This document shows, in pieces, positions 7,807-16,399 of a stretch of 64,000 nucleotides of DNA (positions are counted from its first letter, which is position 1; each line of letters starts with the position of its first letter). The notes below the pieces were generated by a model that was not told the DNA's origin, made no database searches, and saw only the letters and a list, made by a program, of their open reading frames with translations. A program made the position numbers and the translations under genes. This stretch comes from Clostridia bacterium (GTDB lineage Bacteria; Bacillota; Clostridia; Oscillospirales; Acutalibacteraceae), in assembly GCA_017428625.1 (NCBI GenBank), contig JAFRQM010000005.1:106217-170216 (forward strand). Reading direction: 5' to 3'.

Positions 7807-8793
7807 TTACTGAAGATAAGCAAAAAGTTCGTCGCCGGTTTTCGCGGTGAGATATGAAGGGGCGATGTCAAGAACGGTGCGGCAGCCTTTAAAGCCCTCT
7901 TTGCTCAGGCGGTATGCCGCTCTCGCGTAAGCGAGCAGAACGGAGGCGGTGAATTCGGGGTTTGAGTCGAGGGTGAGGCGGTATTCTATCATCGCTTTGT
8001 CGCTTCCGTCTTTGCCGATGTTTCCGCAGCGGAAAACAAAGCCCTGATGGGGCAGTCCGCTGTGGTCGCGGTCAAGTTCCTCCTGTGTGATGAAATTAAC
8101 CGTTGTGTCGTAATCCGCAAAATAGTTGGGCATTTCTTTGATTTCTTTTTCGATTCTTGCTTTGTCGGCGCCCTCTTCGGCAACAACATAGCACTCCCTT
8201 GTGTGCTTCTGACGGGTGGTGAGGTCGGGATTCGCTCCGCTTCTGACCGCTTCAAGCGCGGCGGGCACGGGAACGGTGTATTGCTTGGCGTCTTTTACGC
8301 CCTCAACACGGCGTATTGCGTCGGAATGGCCCTGGCTTACGCCTTTGCCCCAGAACGCGTAGTCTCTGCCGACGGGCAGAACGGCGTCGCCGTAAATATG
8401 GTTGACCGAGAAAAGACCCGGATCCCAGCCGACGGAAATAACGCCCACGGTGCCGTTCTCTTTGGCGGCACTGTCAACATTTTTAAAGTGTTCCGCTATG
8501 CGGACATGGGTATCGAACGAGTCAACAACATTGAAATATTTTGCGAGGGCGGGCGTTTGCACGGGCAGGTCGGTGGCGCTGCCGCCGCAGACTATCATAA
8601 CATCGATTTCGTCTTTGTGCGCGGGCGCGTCTTCCGATTTGTAAACGGGAACGCCGGGCGTGATTGTTGTGACCGTCGAGGGGTCGCGCCTTGTGAACAC
8701 GGCGGCAAGAGCCGTGTCGGGGTTTTGCATAATCGCATATTCAACGCCTTTTGAGAGGTTGCCGTAGCCGTAAAGTCCTATTCTGATACTCAT
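7807..8793 (-). CDS. ddh: meso-Diaminopimelate D-dehydrogenase
   Basis: Catalyses NADPH-dependent reductive amination of tetrahydrodipicolinate to meso-diaminopimelate, a one-step shortcut to lysine and peptidoglycan precursors. The 328-residue product shows the N-terminal Rossmann start MSIRIGLYGYGNLSKGVEYA, followed by the family patterns VVDSFDTH, SVGWDPGLFS and AFWGKGVSQGHSDAIRR, and the C-terminal substrate-domain segment HQGFVFRCG. Length matches the family. It lies five bases after the large membrane protein gene in a minus-strand operon with rlmB, a grouping without an obvious functional link. Aspartokinase and homoserine dehydrogenase genes are elsewhere in this window. Confidence 0.95.
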   Translation of the reverse strand: MSIRIGLYGYGNLSKGVEYAIMQNPDTALAAVFTRRDPSTVTTITPGVPVYKSEDAPAHKDEIDVMIVCGGSATDLPVQTPALAKYFNVVDSFDTHVRIAEHFKNVDSAAKENGTVGVISVGWDPGLFSVNHIYGDAVLPVGRDYAFWGKGVSQGHSDAIRRVEGVKDAKQYTVPVPAALEAVRSGANPDLTTRQKHTRECYVVAEEGADKARIEKEIKEMPNYFADYDTTVNFITQEELDRDHSGLPHQGFVFRCGNIGKDGSDKAMIEYRLTLDSNPEFTASVLLAYARAAYRLSKEGFKGCRTVLDIAPSYLTAKTGDELFAYLQ

Positions 8794-8798
8794 TTATT

Positions 8799-11700
8799 TC
8801 AATCCTTTCTGTTTATTAAATCCGGAACAAAGTATGCCGCAGCCGAAACAGCCGCCGCGACGAGCAGGGCGGTAAATGAGCCCAAGCCCGATGAAGTGGC
8901 GGCGAGTATGGCGCAAACCGCGAAACCGAGAACGCTCAGAGCAATCTGGAGTATCACGCCGAAATCCGCGTTTTTCACAAGAGCCGCCGCTGCCGTTACC
9001 GCGCGGAGCATTGTGAAAGCGTTGCCGTTATGGCCGAGTTTGGCAGGGGCGGAATCGGACACCTCGTTGCGCCTGCGTGAGAAGAGCCTGCCTGCCACGC
9101 TGCCCAAAACGCAGAACGCGGTTTTGGGAATACCGAACCCGCGTGAGAGCAGGTCTTCGGTAACATTGACATCGTTGGTGCGCACTATTATTGAAACGCC
9201 GGAATCTTCAAGTTTTTTCAGGAACGGGCGCAGGTTCAGGTCAACCGCGTAGCTGACAACGAACATAGCGGCGAGTTTTCCGCATACGGCGAGGTAAAGC
9301 GCCCGTTTGCCCGTTGATGTGTATTTTTCTTCAAGCGAGATGTCGGGAACATTCACGCCGTGGTTTTCGAGCAGCGTTCTGTTGCCGAGCAGCACCTTCT
9401 GCGAGTGTATTCTCGCGGAAACGCCGAGTTTGTCTTCATAAGCGAGGTCGCGCACCGTGGGCAGCAGGTTGTGGTCTTCGCTTATCACGTTTTCAAAACA
9501 TTCGCGCAGGGGACCGTTGGATTTGATGACAAGCGCCGCCGCGTAAACAAGGAGGTCGTCCATTCTTATCTGCTTGAAATCGACCATGCCGTGCATACGG
9601 CATTTTGTGCGGTTGAAGATGTCGCCGCTGTCAAGCACAACGCCGTTTGTGCCGTTAAATTCAAGGGCAGAGTCAAGCCCGGAAACAAAGGCGCCGTCTT
9701 TGTTGAGCGCCTTGCCCGCGGAATTGAGAGAGACAGCGGGAACAAGCGACGCAAACAGGGGCGCGCTCAGGCTGAACGCTCCGGTTGCCGCCGTGAAAGC
9801 CGCAAGGCCGTCTCTTGAAATGAAAGCGCTGACAGCCGCGGTTACAACCGCCGCTATGCCCGCGAGAGGAAGAATGCGTTTGACCGCCCTGATTTCGTGC
9901 CGGCCGTTTGACGAATATTTCATAAAGCCTTCGGGGAAATCCGCCGGCGAGGAATAGAGAAGATCCGCCCTGTCAAGCATAATGCCGCGGCTGAGTTCCC
10001 TTATTTCGTTTTCATCCTCAAAATTGTGTATGGTGTAAAGCTTTTTTTCGTATTTATAAGCGCAAAGTTCAAAATTCTTGATTATGCGTTTTGAATTGAA
10101 ATAATCCGCTGCGCTGATCGCCGCGAACGCCGGAACGCCGAGCATCGCGAAAACGGGTGTGTCGCCGCCCTGCCTGATTTCAACCGCCGCGCAGACGGTC
10201 AGGTGCAAAAAGATGAGAGCGTTTACCGCCGTTGCCGCCGTGGACGCGTCGGGCTCGCCCCTGAGCGCCGCGTTGACGCCCGAGAGAAGAATTCTGCTGT
10301 TGAACACCGCCGCCGCTATGAGCAGAACGGCGTTGGCTATATAGTATCCCGCTCCGCCGCGGCAGAAAAGGTCGGTTTCGGAGAAAGCCGCGACCGCGTT
10401 GAAAATGAAAAGAACTATGCCGATAAGCGCGTCAATGAGAAGTTGGCGCAGGCAGATTATGCCCGCCGCGTTGAGCGAGGAGTGCACATGCCTGCGGTCC
10501 GCCGGCTCGTTGTATTCGGGGAGCGCTCTGCCGAGAGAGTAAAGACGTCTGCCGTTTGCCTGTTTTTTTGGTTTTTTCTTCGCGGGTCCGGCGGCTTTTT
10601 TATCTGATGATACCGGTTCTTCCGATATTTTCTCAAATGAAATGCCGTCGATTTCTTCCGGTTCGCCCGAGTCTATTTCTTCGGATGAGACAATAAAATC
10701 TTTTGCTTTGTGGCGCCTTGACTCGCTGAGCATAGCCTCGAGTTCCGCCTCGCTTGTGTTGTCGGGCAGCGATTCTTCGGGCACGGGCTCAAAGCCGGAG
10801 AGCAGAATCTGACCGGGGAACTCATTGTCTTTTATCTCAACGGGTTCGGGCTCTTTTTTTGCCGCCGCCACCTTTGTGCGGGCGTCCGCCTTTGCCTTGT
10901 CTGCCGAGATGACTATGGGCAGCGGGTCGAGGTCGGAGGTCATTTCATACTGATTTTTTCTGAAAATAATGCCGGGTTTGTCAATGGGCTCAAGAAAATC
11001 ATTGTCTATTTCGGCGGTGTCTTCAAGTTTCATCGGGTTTAAGAAACTCTCGCGGTTTTCGTCGGTTTCCATACCCGCCGCTTCGCTTTCTTTCTGAGTC
11101 GCCATATATACGGCAAGAGGATCGTAGTCGGGAATTTTGTCGGGGTCGGGTTTTTCCTCTTCCTTTTTTTCGGGAACATAGTCGTTTATGATGAAGCTCG
11201 CGAGTTTGTTGGCGTTTGCCCTTGAGCGTGAGAACTCCATTATTTCGGCTCCGGGTTTTTCGGGAGGAATCTCAACGGGTTCATCCGTGATGTTTTCTTC
11301 CGCCTGCGCGGGAATTTCGGGAACACTTCCGATAACAGGCTCCCACTCCGGCTCTTTTGCTGTTTTTTCAACGGGCGCGGTTACGGGTTTTTCGTTTTCA
11401 TAAACCTGAGTGGGCGGCTCGTCATCCTGCGCTTCTTCCGCCGCAGGGATTTCCTGAGCCGCAGGGATTTTTTCATCCTTAACCGCTTCGCTTTCAGCCG
11501 CCGGGGTGTCGGGCATAAAATCGCCGAAAAGGGATGAAACAAGGCTGTCTATTTCAGCCTCGGACATTTCGCTGTCATAAAGAAATGAAGGTTCGCCGTC
11601 GTTACCGTTACCGTCGCCGCCGTTATCTTCCGGCTCCCCGGCGGGGACGGGGTTTACAGCGACGGGCTCCGGCTTCGCGTCTGTTCTGAAATACTCGCGC

Positions 11701-11975
11701 ACGGGAACATCCTCATCGGGGAATTCTTTTATCTGTCTGGCTTCATATTTTTGTTCCGGTTCCTCCGCTTTCTCCGCTTTCTCCGCTTTCTCTTCTGCGG
11801 GGGCCGGCTTTACGGGGGCAGGCGCGTCAAGCCCCGCTATGAGGGCGTCAATATCGTCGAGCGACCAGTTCCCCGCCGTTTCACCCGCCGCCGCGGACGG
11901 GTCTGCGCCGGGAGCATAGCCTTTTGCCTCCTCCAGAAGAGCGTCGAGGTCAAAATTCAGATTGTCTTTTTCCAT
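8799..11975 (-). CDS. Membrane protein with degenerate P-type ATPase core and long acidic N-terminus
   Basis: A 1058-residue protein. Residues 1 to about 495 are acidic, repetitive and probably disordered (many Glu/Ala/Pro, EKAEKAEKAEE), ending in a basic patch AKKKPKKQ. The rest has about six to eight membrane helices in P1B-type ATPase order. The segment APLFASLVPAVSLNSAGKAL occupies the CPC-helix place, and LDSGDIF stands where active pumps have DKTGTLT (Asp near 782 kept, Lys-Thr lost). KVLLGNRTLL matches the nucleotide-domain GN motif, and VRTND replaces TGD. No GDGxND hinge is seen. I therefore infer a pseudo-pump with a structural or regulatory role. The start at 11975 follows GGGGTG; it lies 14 bases after rlmB. 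Confidence 0.75.
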   Translation of the reverse strand: MEKDNLNFDLDALLEEAKGYAPGADPSAAAGETAGNWSLDDIDALIAGLDAPAPVKPAPAEEKAEKAEKAEEPEQKYEARQIKEFPDEDVPVREYFRTDAKPEPVAVNPVPAGEPEDNGGDGNGNDGEPSFLYDSEMSEAEIDSLVSSLFGDFMPDTPAAESEAVKDEKIPAAQEIPAAEEAQDDEPPTQVYENEKPVTAPVEKTAKEPEWEPVIGSVPEIPAQAEENITDEPVEIPPEKPGAEIMEFSRSRANANKLASFIINDYVPEKKEEEKPDPDKIPDYDPLAVYMATQKESEAAGMETDENRESFLNPMKLEDTAEIDNDFLEPIDKPGIIFRKNQYEMTSDLDPLPIVISADKAKADARTKVAAAKKEPEPVEIKDNEFPGQILLSGFEPVPEESLPDNTSEAELEAMLSESRRHKAKDFIVSSEEIDSGEPEEIDGISFEKISEEPVSSDKKAAGPAKKKPKKQANGRRLYSLGRALPEYNEPADRRHVHSSLNAAGIICLRQLLIDALIGIVLFIFNAVAAFSETDLFCRGGAGYYIANAVLLIAAAVFNSRILLSGVNAALRGEPDASTAATAVNALIFLHLTVCAAVEIRQGGDTPVFAMLGVPAFAAISAADYFNSKRIIKNFELCAYKYEKKLYTIHNFEDENEIRELSRGIMLDRADLLYSSPADFPEGFMKYSSNGRHEIRAVKRILPLAGIAAVVTAAVSAFISRDGLAAFTAATGAFSLSAPLFASLVPAVSLNSAGKALNKDGAFVSGLDSALEFNGTNGVVLDSGDIFNRTKCRMHGMVDFKQIRMDDLLVYAAALVIKSNGPLRECFENVISEDHNLLPTVRDLAYEDKLGVSARIHSQKVLLGNRTLLENHGVNVPDISLEEKYTSTGKRALYLAVCGKLAAMFVVSYAVDLNLRPFLKKLEDSGVSIIVRTNDVNVTEDLLSRGFGIPKTAFCVLGSVAGRLFSRRRNEVSDSAPAKLGHNGNAFTMLRAVTAAAALVKNADFGVILQIALSVLGFAVCAILAATSSGLGSFTALLVAAAVSAAAYFVPDLINRKD

Positions 11976-11989
11976 ATCAATCACCCCGT

Positions 11990-12724
11990 TTATCTGTTTT
12001 CGGTAACTTTATACATAAGAATTCCCGCCGCCACCGACGCGTTGAGGGAGTTAATTCTCCCTTTCATCGGCAGTGAAATTATGAAATCGCATTTTTCTTT
12101 GACAAGGCGGCTCAGCCCTCTGCCCTCGGAGCCTATAACAAGGGCGACGCTGCCGGAATAATCCTGCTCGTTCCACGGCTTTCCGCCCATATCGGCGCCG
12201 TAAACCCAGAAGCCTTTTTTCTTTAAATCATCGAGCTGGGCGGCAAGGTTAGGCACTCTGGCAACCGTAACATATTCAACCGCTCCGGCGCTTACTTTGC
12301 CCACCGCGTAGGTGAGCGACACGCCCCTGCGCTTGGGAATAATCACGCCGTGAGCCCCGCAGGCGTCTGCCGTGCGGATAATCGCGCCCAGGTTGTGCGG
12401 GTCTTCGATTTCGTCGCAGATTACGATGAACGGGCTTTCGCCTTTTTCTTCCGCTTTTTTAAGCATATCCTCAACCGTGCCGTATTCGTGAACGGCGGCG
12501 AAGGCGGCTACGCCCTGATGGTTGGCGCCCGAACAGATTTTGTCGAGCTTGCGCGGGTCAACCTCTTTTATCGCAACACTCGCCTCGCGGCACTGCCCGA
12601 TTATTTTGCCTATGCTGCCGCTTCTGTTGCCCTTCGCGACAAAGAGGGTGTCTATTTCGCGCCCGCTTTTAAGCGCTTCCGCCACGGCGTTTCTGCCGAC
12701 GATGAGCCCTTCTTCGTTTTGCAT
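11990..12724 (-). CDS. rlmB: TrmH-family 23S rRNA (guanosine-2'-O)-methyltransferase RlmB
   Basis: Methylates a ribose in 23S rRNA using S-adenosylmethionine. The 244-residue protein has the small N-terminal substrate domain (LIVGRNAVAEALKSG) and the SPOUT trefoil-knot motifs: motif 1 IEDPHNLGAIIRTA, motif 2 VIGSEGRGLSRLV and motif 3 SLPMKGRINSLNASVA. All are intact. The ATG at 12724 is preferred over the longer frame because GGGGGTG lies just upstream and the family begins here. It heads the operon rlmB, pseudo-ATPase, ddh. The paralogous TrmH-type methylases differ little, so the exact target base is inferred. Confidence 0.92.
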   Translation of the reverse strand: MQNEEGLIVGRNAVAEALKSGREIDTLFVAKGNRSGSIGKIIGQCREASVAIKEVDPRKLDKICSGANHQGVAAFAAVHEYGTVEDMLKKAEEKGESPFIVICDEIEDPHNLGAIIRTADACGAHGVIIPKRRGVSLTYAVGKVSAGAVEYVTVARVPNLAAQLDDLKKKGFWVYGADMGGKPWNEQDYSGSVALVIGSEGRGLSRLVKEKCDFIISLPMKGRINSLNASVAAGILMYKVTENR

Positions 12725-12774
12725 ACGGCACCCCCTATAAGTTGTTGTCTTGAAAAAATAACAATACAAGATGT

Positions 12775-12803
12775 ATTATATCACACAATTCCGGCGTTGC
12801 ATA
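12775..12803 (-). promoter_or_regulatory. Probable promoter of the rlmB operon
   Basis: On the minus strand an extended -10 TGATATAAT (TATAAT at 12775-12780) lies about 50 bases upstream of rlmB. The -35 (TATGCA, 17-base spacing) is poor. Confidence 0.45.
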
Positions 12804-12850
12804 TAGGAATTTAAAAATTTTTTTATTTTCATTAGTTAAGGTGAAAAAAC

Positions 12851-12879
12851 TTTATTTTTATAAAATGTTGTGTTATACT
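12851..12879 (+). promoter_or_regulatory. Possible parAB promoter
   Basis: TATACT at 12874-12879 with a weak -35 TTTATT 17 bases upstream, in the AT-rich gap between rlmB and parA. Confidence 0.35.
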
Positions 12880-12946
12880 CATAATTCAGGGTGACGGCGC
12901 CCCTGCCGTTACCCGCCCGGCAACGAAATTGAAAAGGATGATAACT

Positions 12947-13714
12947 TTGGGTAAAATAATCGCGCTTGTCAACCAGAAAGGCGGAGTAGGCAAAACCACA
13001 ACCGCCGTAAACCTCGCCGCCTGCCTCGGCGCGCTCGGAAAAAGAGTTCTTCTCGCCGATGTGGACCCGCAGGGCAACTCGACAAGCGGTCTCGGAATAA
13101 ACAAAAGAGGGCTGACGGCTTCCGCCTATGACGCTCTCGTCAACGGCGCCCCGGCGAAGGATGTCATACTCAGCACCCCTTACAAAAACGTGTTTGTTAT
13201 GCCTTCCAATATGGAACTCGCGGGCGCGGAACTTGAACTCGCGTCGGTTGACAAAAGGGAGTCAAGGCTTAAAATCGCGCTGGCTCCCGTCAGGGACGAT
13301 TTCGATTTTATCTTTCTCGACTGCCCGCCCTCTCTCGGGCTGATAACCGTAAACGCGCTCACCGCGGCGGACTCCCTGCTTGTGCCCATACAGTGCGAAT
13401 ACTACGCGCTTGAGGGGCTTTCGCAGCTTGTCAACACCGTGCGCACGGTAAAACGGCTTTATAACCCTTACATCGAAATGGAGGGCGTTGTGCTCACCAT
13501 GTATGACGGCAGGCTCAACCTCACCCAGCAGGTGGTGGCGGAGGTCAAAAGATGCTTCCCAAAAAAGGTTTATTCCACGGTTATTCCCCGTAACGTGCGC
13601 CTGAGCGAAGCGCCGAGTTACGGCGAACCGGTAATCTATTATGACAGAACATCGCGCGGAGCGGCGGCTTACACGGCGCTTGCCGAAGAGTTCGCGCAGA
13701 GAAACAGTCAGTGA
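12947..13714 (+). CDS. parA: Chromosome-partitioning ATPase ParA/Soj
   Basis: A deviant Walker ATPase that, with ParB, drives origin segregation and in Firmicutes also controls DnaA. The protein opens with the family-typical GKIIALVNQKGGVGKTTT; the deviant Walker A KGGVGKTT contains both lysines, and DFDFIFLDCPPSL is Walker B. I chose the TTG at 12947 because it places the start exactly at the family N-terminus with AAAAGG seven to ten bases upstream; ATG 12938 or TTG 12929 are alternatives. Length is 255 residues. parB follows after 16 bases. I saw no parS palindrome in the window. Confidence 0.93.
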   Translation: MGKIIALVNQKGGVGKTTTAVNLAACLGALGKRVLLADVDPQGNSTSGLGINKRGLTASAYDALVNGAPAKDVILSTPYKNVFVMPSNMELAGAELELASVDKRESRLKIALAPVRDDFDFIFLDCPPSLGLITVNALTAADSLLVPIQCEYYALEGLSQLVNTVRTVKRLYNPYIEMEGVVLTMYDGRLNLTQQVVAEVKRCFPKKVYSTVIPRNVRLSEAPSYGEPVIYYDRTSRGAAAYTALAEEFAQRNSQ

Positions 13715-13730
13715 AGGGCAGGAGATAAAA

Positions 13731-14603
13731 ATGGCAGTTAAAAAAGGCGGTCTCGGCAAGGGCATAGACGCCCTTTTCATAGACAACGCGACAGAGGATT
13801 TATCCTCAAGCGCATCGGTGCGCCTGAAACTTACGGATATTGTTCCAAACCGTGAACAGCCCCGTAAAAATTTTGATGAGGAAAAACTCACGGAACTCGC
13901 GCAGAGCATAGCGAAGCACGGCGTTTTGCAGCCTTTGCTTGTGCGCCCGATGCCCGACGGCTCCTACCGCCTTGTGGCGGGCGAACGCCGCTGGAGAGCC
14001 GCGCGCGCCGCGGGCGTCAGCGAAGTTCCCGTTGTAATAAAAGAGATGTCGGACGAGGAAGCGGCTGTGTTCGCTCTGGTTGAAAACCTGCAGCGCGCCG
14101 ACCTTGACCCCGTTGAAGAGGCGCAGGGTTTCCGCAGGCTTATGGAAGATTTCGGCCTTACGCAGGAGCAGGTAAGCGAGCGTGTCGGCAAATCGCGCCC
14201 CGCCGTTTCAAACGCCATGAGGCTGCTTAAACTGCCCGGGCAGGTGCTCGAAAGTCTGTCATCGGGCGAACTTTCGGCAGGCCACGCGAGAACGCTCGCC
14301 GGGCTTGAGGATGATGAAACGATTATTGACGCGGCAAGAACGATAATTTCAAAAAAACTCTCGGTGCGCGAAACCGAAAAACTGATAAAAACCCTTTCCG
14401 CCGCTCCCAAAAAGAAAACGGCAACCCGCACGGCGTCAAGGGATTCCTTCTATGACGAGGTTGAACTTTCGCTTGAGGCGGCTCTCGGCAGAAAGGCGAA
14501 GGTTGTTACTTCCGCCGGCAAAGAAAGCGGAACTCTTCAGATAGATTTCTATGACAGAGAAGACCTTACAAGAATAGCGAAAGCGCTCGGTGAACTCAAC
14601 TGA
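13731..14603 (+). CDS. parB: Chromosome-partitioning protein ParB/Spo0J
   Basis: A CTPase and DNA-clamp that binds parS and loads condensin. The 290-residue product has the N-terminal ParA-interaction start KKGGLGKGIDALF, the ParB CTP-binding boxes (NREQPRKNFDEEKL, GERRWRAARAAG, ENLQRADLDPVEEA), a helix-turn-helix (LTQEQVSERVGKSRPAVSN) and a C-terminal dimer domain after an alanine/lysine-rich linker. The ATG at 13731 follows GGAGAT and leaves 16 bases after parA. This pair is usually near oriC, but the flanking genes give no further evidence for an origin here. Confidence 0.95.
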   Translation: MAVKKGGLGKGIDALFIDNATEDLSSSASVRLKLTDIVPNREQPRKNFDEEKLTELAQSIAKHGVLQPLLVRPMPDGSYRLVAGERRWRAARAAGVSEVPVVIKEMSDEEAAVFALVENLQRADLDPVEEAQGFRRLMEDFGLTQEQVSERVGKSRPAVSNAMRLLKLPGQVLESLSSGELSAGHARTLAGLEDDETIIDAARTIISKKLSVRETEKLIKTLSAAPKKKTATRTASRDSFYDEVELSLEAALGRKAKVVTSAGKESGTLQIDFYDREDLTRIAKALGELN

Positions 14604-14672
14604 CCGCGCATTTTTAAATTCAGCCGAAGTCAGGCTTAAAAAACAAATTATATTTTATTGGGGGATATTGCT

Positions 14673-16004
14673 GTGGATATGGGAACTTTTATTGAAATAA
14701 AAAACTGGATTGTCGGCGTTGTCGCCGGTGTGTTAATGGTGCTGACCGTAGTGCTGCCCTCTCAGCTTGTTATGATAGCGGGCGGCAGCGTGACGGATTT
14801 TCCCGCGGTTCCGGAGGATTTTGTGCCTGAGGTGAGGGTTGTGGCTTTCACCGACTCGCACAACCGCAACGACAATATAGCGGACGCCGTTGACACTGCC
14901 TACGAGCTCTTTGACAACGACGAAACCTATGCCGGCATTGACGGCTTTTTCGGGCTCGGCGATTTTTCAAGCATAGGCGCCGAGGGCGATTACGCGAATT
15001 ACGCGGCAACGCTCAACGAGCATGTGCGCGGCGACACCGTTCTTGTGAACATACACGGCAACCATGAATTTAAAAACGACAATTACAAAGAATATTTTGT
15101 CAAATATTTCGGGCATGACCCCGACACGGTGACGGATATAAACGGTTTTCAGTTTGTCGCTTTTTCGGGCGAGCGCTCTATGACCGAGTGGACTTTTACC
15201 CCCTCAAGCCTTAAATGGCTTGACGATTCAATTACCGAGGCGCAAAAAAAATCGGGCAGCAAACCCGTGTTTGTTTTTCAGCATCCGCACGCGTGGGGCA
15301 CTGTTTACGGCAGCACCTACTGGGGCGACCCCCAGCTGAATCCCATATTCAACAAACACCCCGGCATTGTTGATTTTTCGGGGCACTCCCACTTCCCGAT
15401 GAATGACCCGAGAAGCATTCTGCAAACCAAATACACAACGGTAGGCTGCGGAGCCATGGCAACATTTGAAACCGATAAAAGCTTTATGCCCGGGCATCAC
15501 CCCGCCGGCTATGAGAAAGCCGCGCAGATAACCGTTATTGAGGCGGACAGAGACGGCAGCGTGAGAATCCGCGGTTACGATTTATACTCCGACACGTTTT
15601 TCTGTGATTATTACATAGAAGACGCCAATGACCCCGACACCTTCGCATACACCTACAAAAACAGAAAAGCGCACGATGAAAAGCCCGTGTTCGCGCGGGA
15701 TATGCAGGCGACGGCTTATAAGAACGACGGCGGCGAGTGGATAATCTCGTTTGACGAGGCGCAGGCAGCCGAGGGTTACATTGTTCACAACTACACCGTA
15801 ACAATAAAGGATGAAAGCGGAAACCGGGTTTTCTCAGGTAAATTCGTTGACGACTATTTTGTGTTTGACGACGACAGCACCGCCGATTTCGGCATAGGCG
15901 CAGACACCCTTGAGAGCGGAAAAACCTACACGCTTACCGCAAAGGCGGAAACCGCATACCGCAGAACCGCCGTTTCGCCCGAAATCACATTTACCGCTCA
16001 GTAA
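14673..16004 (+). CDS. Membrane-anchored metallophosphoesterase
   Basis: A calcineurin-like phosphoesterase exported through an N-terminal hydrophobic helix (IVGVVAGVLMVLTVVLPS). Metal-binding motifs are largely preserved: DSHNRND (DxH), GLGDFSS (GD), NIHGNHEF (GNHE), FQHPH and DFSGHSHF (GHxH). The C-terminal about 110 residues form a fibronectin-like or immunoglobulin-like domain (AEGYIVHNYTVTIKD, ESGKTYTLTAKAET). The substrate is unknown. The start could be GTG 14673 (GGGGG upstream), ATG 14679 or TTG 14658. A cupin gene follows after 16 bases, so the genes probably share a transcript. Confidence 0.8.
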   Translation: MDMGTFIEIKNWIVGVVAGVLMVLTVVLPSQLVMIAGGSVTDFPAVPEDFVPEVRVVAFTDSHNRNDNIADAVDTAYELFDNDETYAGIDGFFGLGDFSSIGAEGDYANYAATLNEHVRGDTVLVNIHGNHEFKNDNYKEYFVKYFGHDPDTVTDINGFQFVAFSGERSMTEWTFTPSSLKWLDDSITEAQKKSGSKPVFVFQHPHAWGTVYGSTYWGDPQLNPIFNKHPGIVDFSGHSHFPMNDPRSILQTKYTTVGCGAMATFETDKSFMPGHHPAGYEKAAQITVIEADRDGSVRIRGYDLYSDTFFCDYYIEDANDPDTFAYTYKNRKAHDEKPVFARDMQATAYKNDGGEWIISFDEAQAAEGYIVHNYTVTIKDESGNRVFSGKFVDDYFVFDDDSTADFGIGADTLESGKTYTLTAKAETAYRRTAVSPEITFTAQ

Positions 16005-16020
16005 AAGGAGATATTGAATT

Positions 16021-16368
16021 ATGGTTATAAAAGAAAAAGACTGTCCCGTTGAATACAGAGAGCATATGCGCGCGGGCGACGGCACCGTTAAAATCACAAA
16101 TTTTGTCGGCAAAGACGAACTGCTCGGCAAGGGCAGGCTTTTCGCGAGAATCACCCTTGAGCCCGGCTGCTCGATAGGCGAGCATATTCACGAAGGCGAC
16201 AGCGAAATTTTTGTTGTTGAACGGGGCTGCCCTGTTTATAAAGACGGCGCCGATTGGGTTGAGGCAAAGCCCGGCGACGTGCTTGTGTGCCCCGCCGAAA
16301 CATCACACTCCATAGCGAACCGCACGGATGAAACGGTTGACATTATCGCGCTAATTGTTTACGCCTGA
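16021..16368 (+). CDS. Small cupin-domain protein
   Basis: A 115-residue single-domain cupin. Motif 1 is GCSIGEHIHEGDSEIFVVERG (both histidines and the glutamate ligand present) and motif 2 is PGDVLVCPAETSHSIAN with the last histidine ligand, so a metal site can form. Small cupins of this type serve as sugar- or metabolite-binding enzymes or as sensors; the reaction cannot be told from sequence. AAGGAG precedes the ATG. It lies between a metallophosphoesterase and a lipoprotein phosphatase, probably in one operon. Confidence 0.85.
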   Translation: MVIKEKDCPVEYREHMRAGDGTVKITNFVGKDELLGKGRLFARITLEPGCSIGEHIHEGDSEIFVVERGCPVYKDGADWVEAKPGDVLVCPAETSHSIANRTDETVDIIALIVYA

Positions 16369-16399
16369 AAAGGCGGAAAATTCAAGCGGAGGTCTGATT

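Noticed and set aside
8047..8754. Long plus-strand frame opposite ddh
   Set aside because: A shadow of the well-supported ddh gene with no recognisable protein pattern; similar antisense frames over ligA, hom and thiH were dropped for the same reason.
12725..14700. parS site near parAB
   Set aside because: I looked for TGTTTCACGTGAAACA-like palindromes and saw none in or around the genes, so no site or origin is claimed.
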